This document shows positions 1 through 9,635 of a stretch of 64,000 nt of DNA, in pieces (position 1 is the first letter of the stretch; each line of letters begins with the position of its first letter). Below the pieces are notes generated by a model. The model worked only from the letters and a program-made list of their open reading frames with translations, did not search any database and had not been told where the DNA came from. Origin of the DNA: Kribbella pratensis (lineage in GTDB: Bacteria > Actinomycetota > Actinomycetes > Propionibacteriales > Kribbellaceae); assembly GCF_004365355.1 (NCBI RefSeq), contig NZ_SODP01000001.1:372001-436000 (forward strand). Direction: 5' to 3'. The translations under genes and the position numbers were made by a program.

Positions 1-110
1 GGATAGGTGCCGCGGATGACGCCGCTGATCACGAACGTCAGCCCGGCTGCGACCGCGGCGGCGAGCACCGGCCACTGTCGCCGGATCCGGGCCCCGGGAC
101 CTCGCCTCAT
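1..110 (-). CDS. Membrane protein, N-terminal fragment (gene continues beyond window start)
   Basis: Reading leftward from an ATG at 110, the first 36 codons encode a basic N-terminus (MRRGPGARIRRQW) followed by a hydrophobic segment rich in Ala, Val and Leu. This looks like the first transmembrane helix of an integral membrane protein. The ATG overlaps the stop codon of the upstream glycosyltransferase by four bases (ATGA), so the two are probably translationally coupled in one operon. In such pairs the second gene is often a multi-spanning glycosyltransferase or a flippase-like protein, but too little is present to name it. Confidence 0.6.
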   Translation of the reverse strand, partial: MRRGPGARIRRQWPVLAAAVAAGLTFVISGVIRGTY

Positions 111-1099
111 CCCACCGTCCGGCGTGCGTCGACACCGGCCTCTGCAGACTCGAGGAACTGCGTCGGCGCGGGGTGCCGGAGGTAGCTCAGCCGCGCCGCC
201 TCCTGCCGGTTCCGGCCGACTGCGTCGAGCAGATAGCCGAGCACCGCCAGCAGAATCGCGACCAGTCCGATCGACGACGCCAGGATCGCTGTCGGGAAGC
301 GTGGGACCAACCCGGTGTCGAGGTACTCGAGGACGACAGGCAGGCCGAGCACCAGAGCCAGCAGACCGAACGCCGCCGCAAGAGCGCCATGGAACAAGGT
401 CGGTCGCTCGAGCCGCGCCAGGTGCAGGATCCACCCCAGGATCCGCACACCGTCGCGATACGTCCGGAGCTTGCTCTCGCCGCCCTCCGGCCGCTCCTTG
501 TACCCGACCTCGACCTCGGCCACCGGGACCCGCAGGTGCAGCGAGTGGATCGTCAGCTCGGTCTCGATCTCGAACTCCTGGGACAACGCGGGGAACGACT
601 TGACGTAGCGCCGGGAGAAGGCGCGGTACCCGCTCAGCATGTCGGTGATTTCGCGGCCGAACAGCGTGCCGACGGCACCGGTCAGCATCCGGTTCCCGAG
701 CGTGTGCCCCGGGCGGTACGCCGCCACGGTCGAGTGGCGTCGTACGCCGACGACGTGGTCGTACGGCCCGGTCAGGAGGACCTCGACCAGGTCGGCCGCG
801 CGGGCGGCGTCGTAGGTGTCGTCACCGTCGATCAGCAGGTACACGTCGGCCTCCACGTCGGCGAACGCGCGCCGGATCACGTTGCCCTTGCCCTTGCGCG
901 TGACCAGTCGAACGATCGCGCCGGCGTCCGCGGCGATCGCCGCGGTGCCGTCGGTCGAGTTGTTGTCGTACACGTAGATCCGCGCCGTCGGCAACGAGTC
1001 GCGCAGCTCGGTGACCACCTTCCGCACCGCCGCCGCCTCGTTGTAACACGGCACGATCACGGCGATCTCGGCTTCCCCCGTGGTGTGCACCTGTCTCAT
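107..1099 (-). CDS. Family 2 glycosyltransferase, dolichol-phosphate mannose synthase-like, with C-terminal membrane anchor
   Basis: A 330-residue protein. The N-terminal GT-A domain begins with IAVIVPCYNE (residues 12-21), has the NNSTDGT nucleotide-binding loop near 46-52 and a DGD metal-binding motif at 91-93. Two hydrophobic helices near residues 240-300 would anchor it in the membrane. Family members transfer a sugar from a nucleotide sugar to a polyprenyl phosphate or other membrane acceptor for cell-envelope glycans; the donor cannot be told from the sequence. The ATG at 1099 is chosen over an upstream in-frame start at 1129 because a GGAGGGG ribosome site lies just before it and homology starts there. 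It overlaps the next membrane-protein gene by ATGA. Confidence 0.85.
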   Translation of the reverse strand: MRQVHTTGEAEIAVIVPCYNEAAAVRKVVTELRDSLPTARIYVYDNNSTDGTAAIAADAGAIVRLVTRKGKGNVIRRAFADVEADVYLLIDGDDTYDAARAADLVEVLLTGPYDHVVGVRRHSTVAAYRPGHTLGNRMLTGAVGTLFGREITDMLSGYRAFSRRYVKSFPALSQEFEIETELTIHSLHLRVPVAEVEVGYKERPEGGESKLRTYRDGVRILGWILHLARLERPTLFHGALAAAFGLLALVLGLPVVLEYLDTGLVPRFPTAILASSIGLVAILLAVLGYLLDAVGRNRQEAARLSYLRHPAPTQFLESAEAGVDARRTVG

Positions 1100-1255
1100 G
1101 TCCCCTCCGTCACCTCCCCCGAGGTACACACGACAGATGCTCCGGGCCGGCTTTTCGGTTGCATGAATCGCAGAAATAGTTATCTAGACCAGAAATCTTT
1201 ACATTCGGTGAGCTGTCTGCGACGTGACGCTCACCACGGGTCAGGGAACGGAGTT

Positions 1256-1284
1256 GAAGTTAGTAGTTACTACCTACTAACTTC
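1256..1284. promoter_or_regulatory. Probable TetR operator overlapping a leaderless promoter
   Basis: A perfect inverted repeat with 11-base arms, GAAGTTAGTAG and CTACTAACTTC, separated by 7 bases. A second overlapping palindrome (GTAG-TTA-CTAC, 1263-1273) lies inside it. It ends 6 bases before the tetR ATG. A plausible -35 TTGAAG (1254-1259) and -10 TAACTT (1278-1283) put the transcription start at about the ATG, so the message would be leaderless and the repressor would cover the whole promoter. The rest of the 190-base intergenic stretch (1100-1255) is AT-richer and probably holds the divergent glycosyltransferase promoter. Confidence 0.75.
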
Positions 1285-1290
1285 GTTGGT

Positions 1291-1863
1291 ATGCGGATGA
1301 CTGGGCGGGAGCGGCGTGAGCAGATTCTCGGGATTGCCGAGGAGGAGTTTGCGACCGCCGGGTTGTACGGCGCGTCGACCGAGACGATCGCGCGGCGGGC
1401 GGGGATCACGCAGGCGTACGTGTTCCGGCTGTTCGGGACGAAGAAGCAACTGTTCCTGGCGTGTGTGGATGCCGCGTTCGGGCGGATGGCACTGGCGATG
1501 CTGGCGGCCGCGGGCGGGTCGTCCGGGATCGAGGCGCTGACGGCGATGGGGCAGGAGTACAACGACATGCTCGCCGATCGGACGACGCTGCTGCTCCAGC
1601 TCCAGGGCACCGCAGCCGCCGCAGCCGGTGACGGCGAGGTGCGCGACGCCGTCCGGGCAAGCTTCGCCCGGTTGTGGCAGGCCGTCGCCGACACCGCGCA
1701 ACTGGATCCGGTCACGATCAAGTCGTTCCTTGCCTTCGGCATGCTTCTCAACACCAACGCCGCCCTCGACCTGTCACAGGTCGACGAATCGTGGTCCCAA
1801 CAGGCCAGAACCCGAATAAAACCAGGCCTTTTCAACCACATCACCACCGAGACGAACCGATGA
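1291..1863 (+). CDS. TetR family transcriptional regulator
   Basis: A 190-residue protein of usual TetR size. The N-terminal helix-turn-helix is visible at about residues 9-50 (REQILGIAEEEFATAGLYGA, then TETIARRAGITQAYVFRLFGTKKQLF). The C-terminal ligand-binding half is variable. There is no convincing ribosome site before the ATG, in agreement with a leaderless transcript. Its stop overlaps the start of the MFS exporter (ATGA at 1860-1863), and a strong palindrome lies directly in front of the gene. The simplest reading is an auto-repressor that is released by a toxic ligand and so switches on the downstream efflux pump. Confidence 0.9.
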   Translation: MRMTGRERREQILGIAEEEFATAGLYGASTETIARRAGITQAYVFRLFGTKKQLFLACVDAAFGRMALAMLAAAGGSSGIEALTAMGQEYNDMLADRTTLLLQLQGTAAAAAGDGEVRDAVRASFARLWQAVADTAQLDPVTIKSFLAFGMLLNTNAALDLSQVDESWSQQARTRIKPGLFNHITTETNR

Positions 1864-3242
1864 ACACCGCCACCAGGCACGCCCCGGCGCCGGGACTGCT
1901 GGCCGGGTTCCTGGTGTCCGTCGGCCTGGCCGGCGCGGTGATCGGCAGCCTCGGTGCACCCCTGATCACGGCGGTCTCCGAGGAGTACGACGTTTCGCTC
2001 GCCGCCTCGCAGTGGACGTTGACGATCGCGCTGCTGGCGGGAGCCGTCGCGACGCCGGTGTTCGGTCGGCTCGGGGCCGGCCCGCGGCGGCGTACCGTCG
2101 TCCTCGGGATGCTCGGGGCCGAGGTCGTCGGCAGCCTGCTGACGGTTCTGCCGTTGCCGTTCGCGTTCCTGCTGATCGGCCGCGCGTTGCAGGGATCCGG
2201 GCTCGGTCTGGTGGTGCTGATGATGGCCGTTGCGCGGGACCATCTCGAGGAGCACCGCGCGGCGCGGACGATCGCCTTGCTGTCGGTCGCGTCGACGGCG
2301 GGGATCGGGATCGGCTACCCGTTGTCCGGTTTGCTGACCGACCTCGCCGGCGTCCGCGCGGCGTACGGGCTCGGCCTCCTGATCACCGCGGCCGCGTTCA
2401 TCGCCGCGGTGGTCGCCCTGCCGCACGCACCAGAGCGCCCGGCGGCGCGGCTCGATATCCGCGGCGCGATCCTGCTGGCGATCGCGTTGCCTGCCCTGCT
2501 GCTCGTCATCGGCGATACCGGCCTCTGGCGGCATCACGCGGGCCTGGCGATCGGCATCCTGGCGGCTGCACTCCTGCTCCTCGTCGGTTGGACAATCCTC
2601 GAGGCTCACACCGAGAAGCCGCTGGTCGACGTACGCCTGCTCCGTCATCCTGCGGTCGCTGCCGCCAACCTGGTGATGCTGACCGGCGGCGTCGGGATGT
2701 ACCTGCTCTTCAGCCTCATCACCCGCTACGTGCAGACCCCCGTCGACGCCGGCTACGGATTCGGGCTGAACACCTTCGAAGCCGGTCTGGTGCTCGTCCC
2801 GTTCTCGATCCTCGGCTTCGTCGCCGGCCGCCTCGTCCCCGGTTGGCGCGACCGCCTCGGCGCCCGATGGTTGCTGGCAGCAAGTACTGCGGTGGTCCTC
2901 GCGGCGTTCGTACTCTTCGCGGTCACCCGCTCACACCTGATTGAACCGATCCTTGCCATCGGCATCCTCGGGTTCGGCGTCGGCGCGTTCTCCGCGGCTA
3001 TGCCCGCCGTCATCCTGGCTGTGACACCGACAGCGGAGACCGCGAGCGCGATGAGCGTGAACGCCGTCGTACGCAGCGTTGGCTTCTCCACCGGCAGCGC
3101 CCTCGGCGGCCTCATCCTCGCCGCCCACACCACCGGCGTCTTCCCCAGCGAGTCCGGGTACGGCGCTGCCGCGTGGATCGGCGCCGCCGCGACCGCGGCA
3201 ACCCTGGTGATCATCGCCATACTCCCGCTCAAGCGGCAATAA
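1860..3242 (+). CDS. MFS multidrug efflux transporter
   Basis: A 460-residue, very hydrophobic protein of the major facilitator superfamily, with about 14 predicted membrane spans like the DHA2 drug:H+ antiporters. The N-half has the conserved loop 2-3 region (PVFGRLGAGPRRR, near residues 62-75) and a long run of helices to the C-terminus. It is probably a plasma-membrane proton-coupled exporter of small toxic compounds. The ATG is fixed by its four-base overlap with the tetR stop. Coupling to a TetR gene with its own operator is the classical arrangement for inducible efflux; the substrate is unknown. Confidence 0.88.
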   Translation: MNTATRHAPAPGLLAGFLVSVGLAGAVIGSLGAPLITAVSEEYDVSLAASQWTLTIALLAGAVATPVFGRLGAGPRRRTVVLGMLGAEVVGSLLTVLPLPFAFLLIGRALQGSGLGLVVLMMAVARDHLEEHRAARTIALLSVASTAGIGIGYPLSGLLTDLAGVRAAYGLGLLITAAAFIAAVVALPHAPERPAARLDIRGAILLAIALPALLLVIGDTGLWRHHAGLAIGILAAALLLLVGWTILEAHTEKPLVDVRLLRHPAVAAANLVMLTGGVGMYLLFSLITRYVQTPVDAGYGFGLNTFEAGLVLVPFSILGFVAGRLVPGWRDRLGARWLLAASTAVVLAAFVLFAVTRSHLIEPILAIGILGFGVGAFSAAMPAVILAVTPTAETASAMSVNAVVRSVGFSTGSALGGLILAAHTTGVFPSESGYGAAAWIGAAATAATLVIIAILPLKRQ

Positions 3243-3282
3243 ACCAGTGGTTCGCGGCCGGGCGGCCGGGGAGGATGCTGGT

Positions 3283-3909
3283 ATGCGCGTTCTGACGGTC
3301 AATGTGGTGGAGAAGCTGATTCCGGGTCCGAAGGACACGGGATTCACCGCGATCGACAAGCGGCCGCAGCCCGGCCGGGTCCGCGTCGGTGAGCTCGGCC
3401 TGGCCGGCGACCGCGTCTGCGACACCGAGAACCACGGCGGTCCGGATCTCGCCCTCTACGCGTACGCCGAAGAGGATGCGAACTGGTGGGCCGCCCAACT
3501 CGATCGCGACATCCCGACAGGCCTGTTCGGCGAGAACCTGCGCACCGAGGGGCTCGACATCAACGGTGCGCTGCTCGGTGAAGTGTGGCGGATCGGTGAC
3601 GAGGTCGAGGTCATGGTCCGTGCGCCGCGCATCCCGTGTATCACCTTCCAGCACCGCATGCAGGAGCCCCACTGGGTCAAGCGCTTCCACCAGGCGGGCC
3701 GTCCCGGGGCTTACTTGAAGGTGCTGCGCGAAGGCACGATCGGCGCCGGCGACCCGATCGAGATCGTCAGCCGCCCGGAGCACGAGGTCACCATCGCGCT
3801 GATGTTCGCCGAGCAGGATGCCCCGAAGATGCAGCAAATGCTCAGCTCCGGCGTCGACCTGATGGAGGAACTCCGCGACGTCGCGCAACGCGTGGCAGCA
3901 CGCGGATGA
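3283..3909 (+). CDS. MOSC domain-containing protein (YiiM-like)
   Basis: A 208-residue protein matching the MOSC (molybdenum cofactor sulfurase C-terminal) fold. Recognisable blocks are GDRVCDTENHGGPDLALYAY (residues 42-61), GLFGENL (80-86) and the conserved cysteine in RIPCITF (Cys119), which in this superfamily carries or accepts sulfur. Family members such as YiiM take part in molybdenum-cofactor enzymes that reduce N-hydroxylated compounds. The ATG at 3283 is preferred to a GTG at 3247 because a GGGGAGG site lies 8 bases before it and homology starts there. Its stop overlaps the following MFS gene by ATGA. Confidence 0.85.
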   Translation: MRVLTVNVVEKLIPGPKDTGFTAIDKRPQPGRVRVGELGLAGDRVCDTENHGGPDLALYAYAEEDANWWAAQLDRDIPTGLFGENLRTEGLDINGALLGEVWRIGDEVEVMVRAPRIPCITFQHRMQEPHWVKRFHQAGRPGAYLKVLREGTIGAGDPIEIVSRPEHEVTIALMFAEQDAPKMQQMLSSGVDLMEELRDVAQRVAARG

Positions 3910-5159
3910 GCGCCCCGTCGGGGGCGCAGTCGGGGACGCGGTCTGTACGCCGGGGAGTCCTGCCCGAGCCCGGACCGTTGCGGCCATTAGCTCTCGCCAC
4001 TCTGCTCAGCCGGGTCGGCAACGGCCTGTTGATGACGGTCAGCGTCCTGTACTTCAACCGGATCGTCGGACTGTCGATCGCACAGGTCGGGCTCGGTCTC
4101 ACGGTCGCGGGGTTGTTCGGGCTGCTGTCCGCCGTGCCGCTCGGGCATCTGGCGGACCGGCGTGGGCCGCGCGGTCTGTTCGTCGTCCTGAGCCTGATGG
4201 TGTGCGGCCTGTCGCTGCTCTACCTCGGTGTGCACAACTTCTGGCAGTTCCTCGTCGTGAGCATCGTGCTGACGATGATCGATCGCGGCGCGGGTGCTGT
4301 CCGGGCAGCGTTGATCGCCGCGGTGACGGTCGGCGCGGGACGGGTCGCGGCTCGTGCGTACCTGCGGGCCGTCACGAACATCGGCATCATGGCCGGCGCC
4401 GCGGTCGGCGCTTTCGCGCTGCATTTCGACACCGCCACGGCGTACCGCCTGATGTTCGTCCTCGACGCGGTGCTGAGCAGCATCGCGGCCTTCGTCGTAC
4501 TGGCGATTCCGCGGGTCGCACCGCACCATCGTGATGACGACGGACCGGTGTGGATCGCGCTGCGCGACCGCGGCTACCTCGCGGTCGCGGCGCTCAACGC
4601 GGGCATGAGCATCCACTTCGCCGTTCTCGATGTCGCGATTCCGCTGTGGGTGGTCGACCACACCGACGCCCCGCGCTGGACGGTCGCGTTGCTGCTGACC
4701 ATCAACACCGTGGTGGTCTCGCTGTTCCAGGTGCGGTCGTCGCGCGGCATCGCCGATCCCACCACAGCCGCGCGCGCCACCCGCACCGCCGGGTTGTTGC
4801 TGCTGGCCTCGATGGTGCTGCTGGCCGGCGCGACGTGGGGCAACGCGCTGATCGCGGTCGCGCTGCTTGCCGCGGGCGCGCTGGTCCAGGTGATCGCCGA
4901 GCTGATGCAGTCCTCCGGCTCGTTCCTGCTCAGCTTCGACCTGGCGCCGAACCACGCTCAGGGTCAGTACCAGGGCGTCTGGAACACCAGCATGTCGATC
5001 AGCACGATGATCGCGCCGACCGTTCTGGCTCTGTTGCCGCTCGGGCTCGGCGTCCCCGGCTGGATCATCCTCGGCGTCTGGTTCGCCCTCACCGGCGCGC
5101 TGTTCGTGCCGGTGGTCCGGTGGGCGGAGAGTCGTCGGCCGGCACCGGTCGCGGTGTAG
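3906..5159 (+). CDS. MFS transporter
   Basis: A 417-residue major facilitator protein with about 12 predicted membrane spans and the loop 2-3 signature GHLADRRGPRG (near residues 79-89). It is shorter than the MFS protein at 1860 and only distantly similar to it, closer to the MdtH/YjiJ-type single-component exporters. The ATG overlaps the MOSC stop by four bases, so the two genes are probably co-translated; no functional link between them is obvious. The substrate is not predictable. Confidence 0.85.
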   Translation: MSAPSGAQSGTRSVRRGVLPEPGPLRPLALATLLSRVGNGLLMTVSVLYFNRIVGLSIAQVGLGLTVAGLFGLLSAVPLGHLADRRGPRGLFVVLSLMVCGLSLLYLGVHNFWQFLVVSIVLTMIDRGAGAVRAALIAAVTVGAGRVAARAYLRAVTNIGIMAGAAVGAFALHFDTATAYRLMFVLDAVLSSIAAFVVLAIPRVAPHHRDDDGPVWIALRDRGYLAVAALNAGMSIHFAVLDVAIPLWVVDHTDAPRWTVALLLTINTVVVSLFQVRSSRGIADPTTAARATRTAGLLLLASMVLLAGATWGNALIAVALLAAGALVQVIAELMQSSGSFLLSFDLAPNHAQGQYQGVWNTSMSISTMIAPTVLALLPLGLGVPGWIILGVWFALTGALFVPVVRWAESRRPAPVAV

Positions 5160-5162
5160 CCC

Positions 5163-5927
5163 TCAGTTGGTTGGTTCGCGGTAGCCGAGGGCGGCCGAGA
5201 TCTTCCGGGCGGCCTCGATCGCGGCCGGGGCCATCAGAGCCACCTGGGCGATCGACTGCTCCAGCGACAGCGTGGAGATGCTGACGGCGGCGACGGCCGC
5301 GCCGGTGTGGTCGTGGATGACGGCGGCCACACAGCGGATGCCGGGCTCGTTCTCCTCGTCGTCGAGCGCGTAGCCACGGGCGCGCACCTGCGCGAGATCG
5401 GCCTTGAGCGCGGCCGCGGTGGTGTGCGTGAGCGGCGTACGCGCCGGCAGACCTGTTCGGGTGATGTGGACGTCGAGCTCCTCTTCGTCCTTCTCCGCAA
5501 GAAGCGCCTTGCCGATGCCGGTGCAGTGCAGCCAGATCGCCTTGCCGACGCGCGACGGCATCCGGTACGGCTTCGGGCCGTCGAGACGGGCGACATAGAT
5601 CGCCTCGTCGCCGTTCAGCAGCCCGACGTGCACCGTGCAGCGCGTCTGCGCGACGAGGTCCGCCAGGACCGGGCGGGCGACGGTGGCCAGGTCGACGTTG
5701 GTCAACGCGTGACCGGCCAGCCGCAGCGCCTTCGGGCCCGGGTGGTACGACCCGTCGTCGGCCTGCGTGACGAACTCGTGCTCGACCAGCGACGCCATGA
5801 TCCGATGCACGGTCGACTTGGCCAGCCCGGTCGCGTTCACCACGTCGGTGAACCGCGAGTGCTCCAGTACGGCGTCCAGCACCATCAACGTCTTGTCGAT
5901 GGCCGAGGGCGAACTCATGTCGCTCAT
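5163..5927 (-). CDS. IclR family regulator, KdgR-like
   Basis: A 254-residue IclR-family protein. The N-terminal winged helix spans roughly residues 8-65 (DVVNATGLAKSTVHRIMASL is the HTH) and the C-terminal GAF-like effector domain fills the rest. The stop of kduD lies 24 bases upstream and the strand is the same, so it closes a kduI-kduD-iclR operon. KdgR-type IclR proteins control pectin/uronate catabolism and respond to 2-keto-3-deoxygluconate; that role is inferred here from the neighbours. The ATG at 5927 has GGAGAGGAG 7 bases before it. Confidence 0.88.
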   Translation of the reverse strand: MSDMSSPSAIDKTLMVLDAVLEHSRFTDVVNATGLAKSTVHRIMASLVEHEFVTQADDGSYHPGPKALRLAGHALTNVDLATVARPVLADLVAQTRCTVHVGLLNGDEAIYVARLDGPKPYRMPSRVGKAIWLHCTGIGKALLAEKDEEELDVHITRTGLPARTPLTHTTAAALKADLAQVRARGYALDDEENEPGIRCVAAVIHDHTGAAVAAVSISTLSLEQSIAQVALMAPAAIEAARKISAALGYREPTN

Positions 5928-5950
5928 CCTGCCACTCCTCTCCGGACGAA

Positions 5951-6703
5951 TTATCTGGCCAGCCAGCCGCCGTCGACGGCGAGAACGTGGCCGTTGACGT
6001 AGTCGGCCGCCGTGGAAGCGAGGAACACCGCCGCGCCGACGACGTCCTCAGGCCGTCCCCAGCGACCGGCCGGGATGCGCTGCCGGATCGCGGCCTCACG
6101 GGCCGGGTCCGCGCGCAGCTCGGTGGTGTTGTCGGTACTGATGTACCCGGGCGCGATCGCGTTGACCTGCACACCGGCCGGACCCCACTCGTTGGCCAGC
6201 GCCCGGGTCAGTCCCGCCACCGCATGCTTGCTGGCAGTGTAGGCCGGAACCGAGATCCCACCCTGGAAGCTCAGCAGCGAGGCGACCGTGATGATCTTCC
6301 CGGTACTGCGTTCGGCCATCGCGGCCCCGATCGGCCGGGTGACTGCCCAGGTGGAGTTGAGGTTGACGTCGATCACGTGCTGCCAGTCCGCGGTCGTCGT
6401 CTCGGCCGCCGGCGTGCGCCGGATCGTACCGGCGTTGTTGACCAGGATGTCGATCGTGCGTTCCCTGGCCAGCCCGGCAGCGGTCGCTTCGACCGCGGCA
6501 GGATCCGCGAAATCGGCGATCACCACGCTCGCCTCGCCGCCGCCGTTCTGCTTGATCGCCTCGAGAGTGTCCTCGAGCGCCGCGTCCCGCGCCATCAGGA
6601 TCAGCTCGGCGCCGGCCGCGGCGTACCCCGCTGCGATGGCGGCGCCGATGCCGCGACGCGCGCCGGTGACGAGCGCAGTACGCCCCTCGAGGCTGAACGT
6701 CAC
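5951..6703 (-). CDS. kduD: 2-dehydro-3-deoxy-D-gluconate 5-dehydrogenase (KduD), SDR family
   Basis: A 250-residue classical short-chain dehydrogenase with cofactor motif GARRGIG (14-20), NNAG (89-92) and a catalytic Ser142-Tyr155-Lys159 set (YTASK). KduD reduces 3-deoxy-D-glycero-2,5-hexodiulosonate to 2-keto-3-deoxygluconate, the step after KduI in the breakdown of unsaturated uronates from pectin. The start is a GTG at 6703 that overlaps the kduI stop (GTGA); a longer reading to 6928 would overlap kduI extensively. The length matches KduD proteins closely. The specific name rests mainly on the kduI neighbour, since SDR sequences alone are ambiguous. Confidence 0.85.
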   Translation of the reverse strand: MTFSLEGRTALVTGARRGIGAAIAAGYAAAGAELILMARDAALEDTLEAIKQNGGGEASVVIADFADPAAVEATAAGLARERTIDILVNNAGTIRRTPAAETTTADWQHVIDVNLNSTWAVTRPIGAAMAERSTGKIITVASLLSFQGGISVPAYTASKHAVAGLTRALANEWGPAGVQVNAIAPGYISTDNTTELRADPAREAAIRQRIPAGRWGRPEDVVGAAVFLASTAADYVNGHVLAVDGGWLAR

Positions 6704-7524
6704 CGCAGGTCCTGTACGTCGACACCGTCCATGTCGCCGAATGCCTGGTTCTCGCCGGCCATCGCCCAGACGAAGCTGTACGACGACGTCCCGCAGCCGG
6801 AGTGGATCGACCAGCTCGGCGAGATGATCGCCTGCCGATCCGCGACCAGCACATGCCGGGTCTCGTCGGGTTCGCCGAGGAGGTGGACGATCCGCTCGGT
6901 CTCGGGCAGACCGAAGTACAGATAGCACTCGGTACGGCGGTCGTGGGTGTGGGCGGGCATGGTGTTCCAGGTGCTGCCTGCGTGCAGTGTCGTCACGCCG
7001 AGCACGACCTGGCAGCTCTGGACGCCGTCCGCGTGGATGTACTGGTCGATGGTGCGACGGTTCGCGGTCTGCTGATCGCCGAGCTCGAGCCGATTGCCTT
7101 CACCGGGGTTGACCTGTGCGGTCGGGAAGGCGGTATGCGCGGGCGCGGAGAAGAGGTAGAACGCCGCATCAGGCCCCTCGAAGACGACCTCGCGTACGCC
7201 GCGTCCGACGTACAGGCAGGCGCCGGTGGTCAGCTCGTACTTCGTGCCGTCCGCGGTGACCGTGCCGGGGCCGCCGACGTTGACGATGCCGGCTTCGCGG
7301 CGTTCGAGGAAGTACTCGCTGCGCAGCTGTGGATATGTCTCCAACGTCAGGGGCCCGTTCGTGGGGCGGGCGCCGGCGAGCACGATCCGGTCGTGGTGGG
7401 TGAGCACCGCGGTGATCGCGTCCGGGACGAAGAGGTCGTCCACCAGATAGTGGCGGCGCAGCGCGGCGGTGTCGAAACCGGGCAGCTGCTCGGGATGGGT
7501 GGCGTGCCTGATCTGCAGAGTCAC
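6700..7524 (-). CDS. kduI: 5-dehydro-4-deoxy-D-glucuronate isomerase (KduI)
   Basis: A 274-residue cupin-type isomerase, matching the roughly 276-280 residues usual for KduI. The metal-site block MPAHTHDRRTECYLYF (near residues 187-202) with its two histidines and glutamate, and a further histidine in SWSIHSGCG, are characteristic. The enzyme interconverts 5-keto-4-deoxyuronate and 3-deoxy-D-glycero-2,5-hexodiulosonate in the cytosol during pectin and alginate-type polyuronate use. It heads the operon kduI-kduD-iclR. The promoter region at 7525-7672 carries palindromes that fit IclR control. Confidence 0.93.
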   Translation of the reverse strand: MTLQIRHATHPEQLPGFDTAALRRHYLVDDLFVPDAITAVLTHHDRIVLAGARPTNGPLTLETYPQLRSEYFLERREAGIVNVGGPGTVTADGTKYELTTGACLYVGRGVREVVFEGPDAAFYLFSAPAHTAFPTAQVNPGEGNRLELGDQQTANRRTIDQYIHADGVQSCQVVLGVTTLHAGSTWNTMPAHTHDRRTECYLYFGLPETERIVHLLGEPDETRHVLVADRQAIISPSWSIHSGCGTSSYSFVWAMAGENQAFGDMDGVDVQDLR

Positions 7525-7532
7525 AGAACTAG

Positions 7533-7635
7533 GTTCTATATAACGGAACCACTATGTCAATCGTCGAACCGTTGCAACGCGACGCGGAATGTTCCATGTT
7601 CCGTGTCTTGACACTGAGTTCTGGTCCACGGAACC
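7533..7635. promoter_or_regulatory. Divergent kdu promoter region with three palindromic candidate IclR/KdgR operators
   Basis: Three palindromes share the same 9-base gap. Site 1 (7533-7550) is GTTC-N9-GAAC and site 3 (7618-7635) is GTTC-N9-GAAC. The two 18-mers agree at GTTCT and at ACGGAACC. Site 2 (7585-7603) is CGGAA-N9-TTCCG. Site 1 lies between a minus-strand -35 TTGACA (complement of 7555-7560) and the kduI start. Site 3 overlaps the expected -10 of a plus-strand promoter with -35 TTGACA (7608-7613). One regulator, most likely the IclR protein at 5163-5927, could therefore control both directions. Confidence 0.65.
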
Positions 7636-7672
7636 TTCCAGTCAATCGCCCATCGCCCCTGGGAGGATCCTG

Positions 7673-8083
7673 ATGACCACTCTGGACTGGACGCTCCTGG
7701 TCGCGTACTTCGTGTTGATGGTGCTGATCGGGCTCCGGTCGCGCACCAAGATCAAGACCGTCGTCGACCTGGTCGCCGCGACGATGGGGCCGATCGCGAT
7801 CCCGCTGATGCTCGGCCTGCTGCCGTGGTTCCGGCGGAGCGGACTGCGCGCCGCGCTGGCATCGTGGGCGATCGGCCTGATCGCGTGGGCGATCGTCAAG
7901 TACGGCGCCGGCTCCACCGACCAGACCGTGGTCGTTGCGTTGCCGCTGGCAACTTCCTTGGTCGTGTACATCGGCCTCGGCGTGCTCCTGCCGGAGAACC
8001 GCTCGGAGGTCGACGACCTGGTCGACTCGCTCAACACCGACCCGGACGAGACCGCCGCCCGCCCCGCCGCGGTCCTGTCCTGA
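7673..8083 (+). CDS. Remnant of a sodium:solute symporter (SSS family) with a large in-frame internal deletion
   Basis: A 136-residue membrane protein. The first 30 residues (LDWTLLVAYFVLMVLIGLRS) look like transmembrane helix 1 of an SSS-family symporter. From about residue 36 the sequence (ATMGPIAIPLMLGLLPWF, GLRAALASWAIGLIAWAIV) looks like the late helices and C-terminus of the same family. Full SSS transporters have about 500 residues, so some 350 in the middle are missing while the frame is kept. The ATG has GGGAGGA 5 bases before it, and its promoter region is shared with kduI. An intact symporter here would have imported uronates; this product probably cannot transport. Confidence 0.65.
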   Translation: MTTLDWTLLVAYFVLMVLIGLRSRTKIKTVVDLVAATMGPIAIPLMLGLLPWFRRSGLRAALASWAIGLIAWAIVKYGAGSTDQTVVVALPLATSLVVYIGLGVLLPENRSEVDDLVDSLNTDPDETAARPAAVLS

Positions 8084-8121
8084 AACACTGGCCCGACCCC
8101 AACCCTCAGGAGAACAACCCC

Positions 8122-9458
<1,337 letters not shown>

Positions 9459-9635
9459 GCAGTGCGACGCTGGGCCGGAGACGATCAGCACGGATAGTGA
9501 GACGAATGCCACCCGCCGTGTGTGCATGTTGCGGAAACGTAATGGAGAAGGTGCACCCGGGCGAGCGAGTGCCATGGTCAGGACCGGTCGCTTGCGATTA
9601 CCCTCCGGTTACTTGACCCCCGATGGAGGCCAGTT

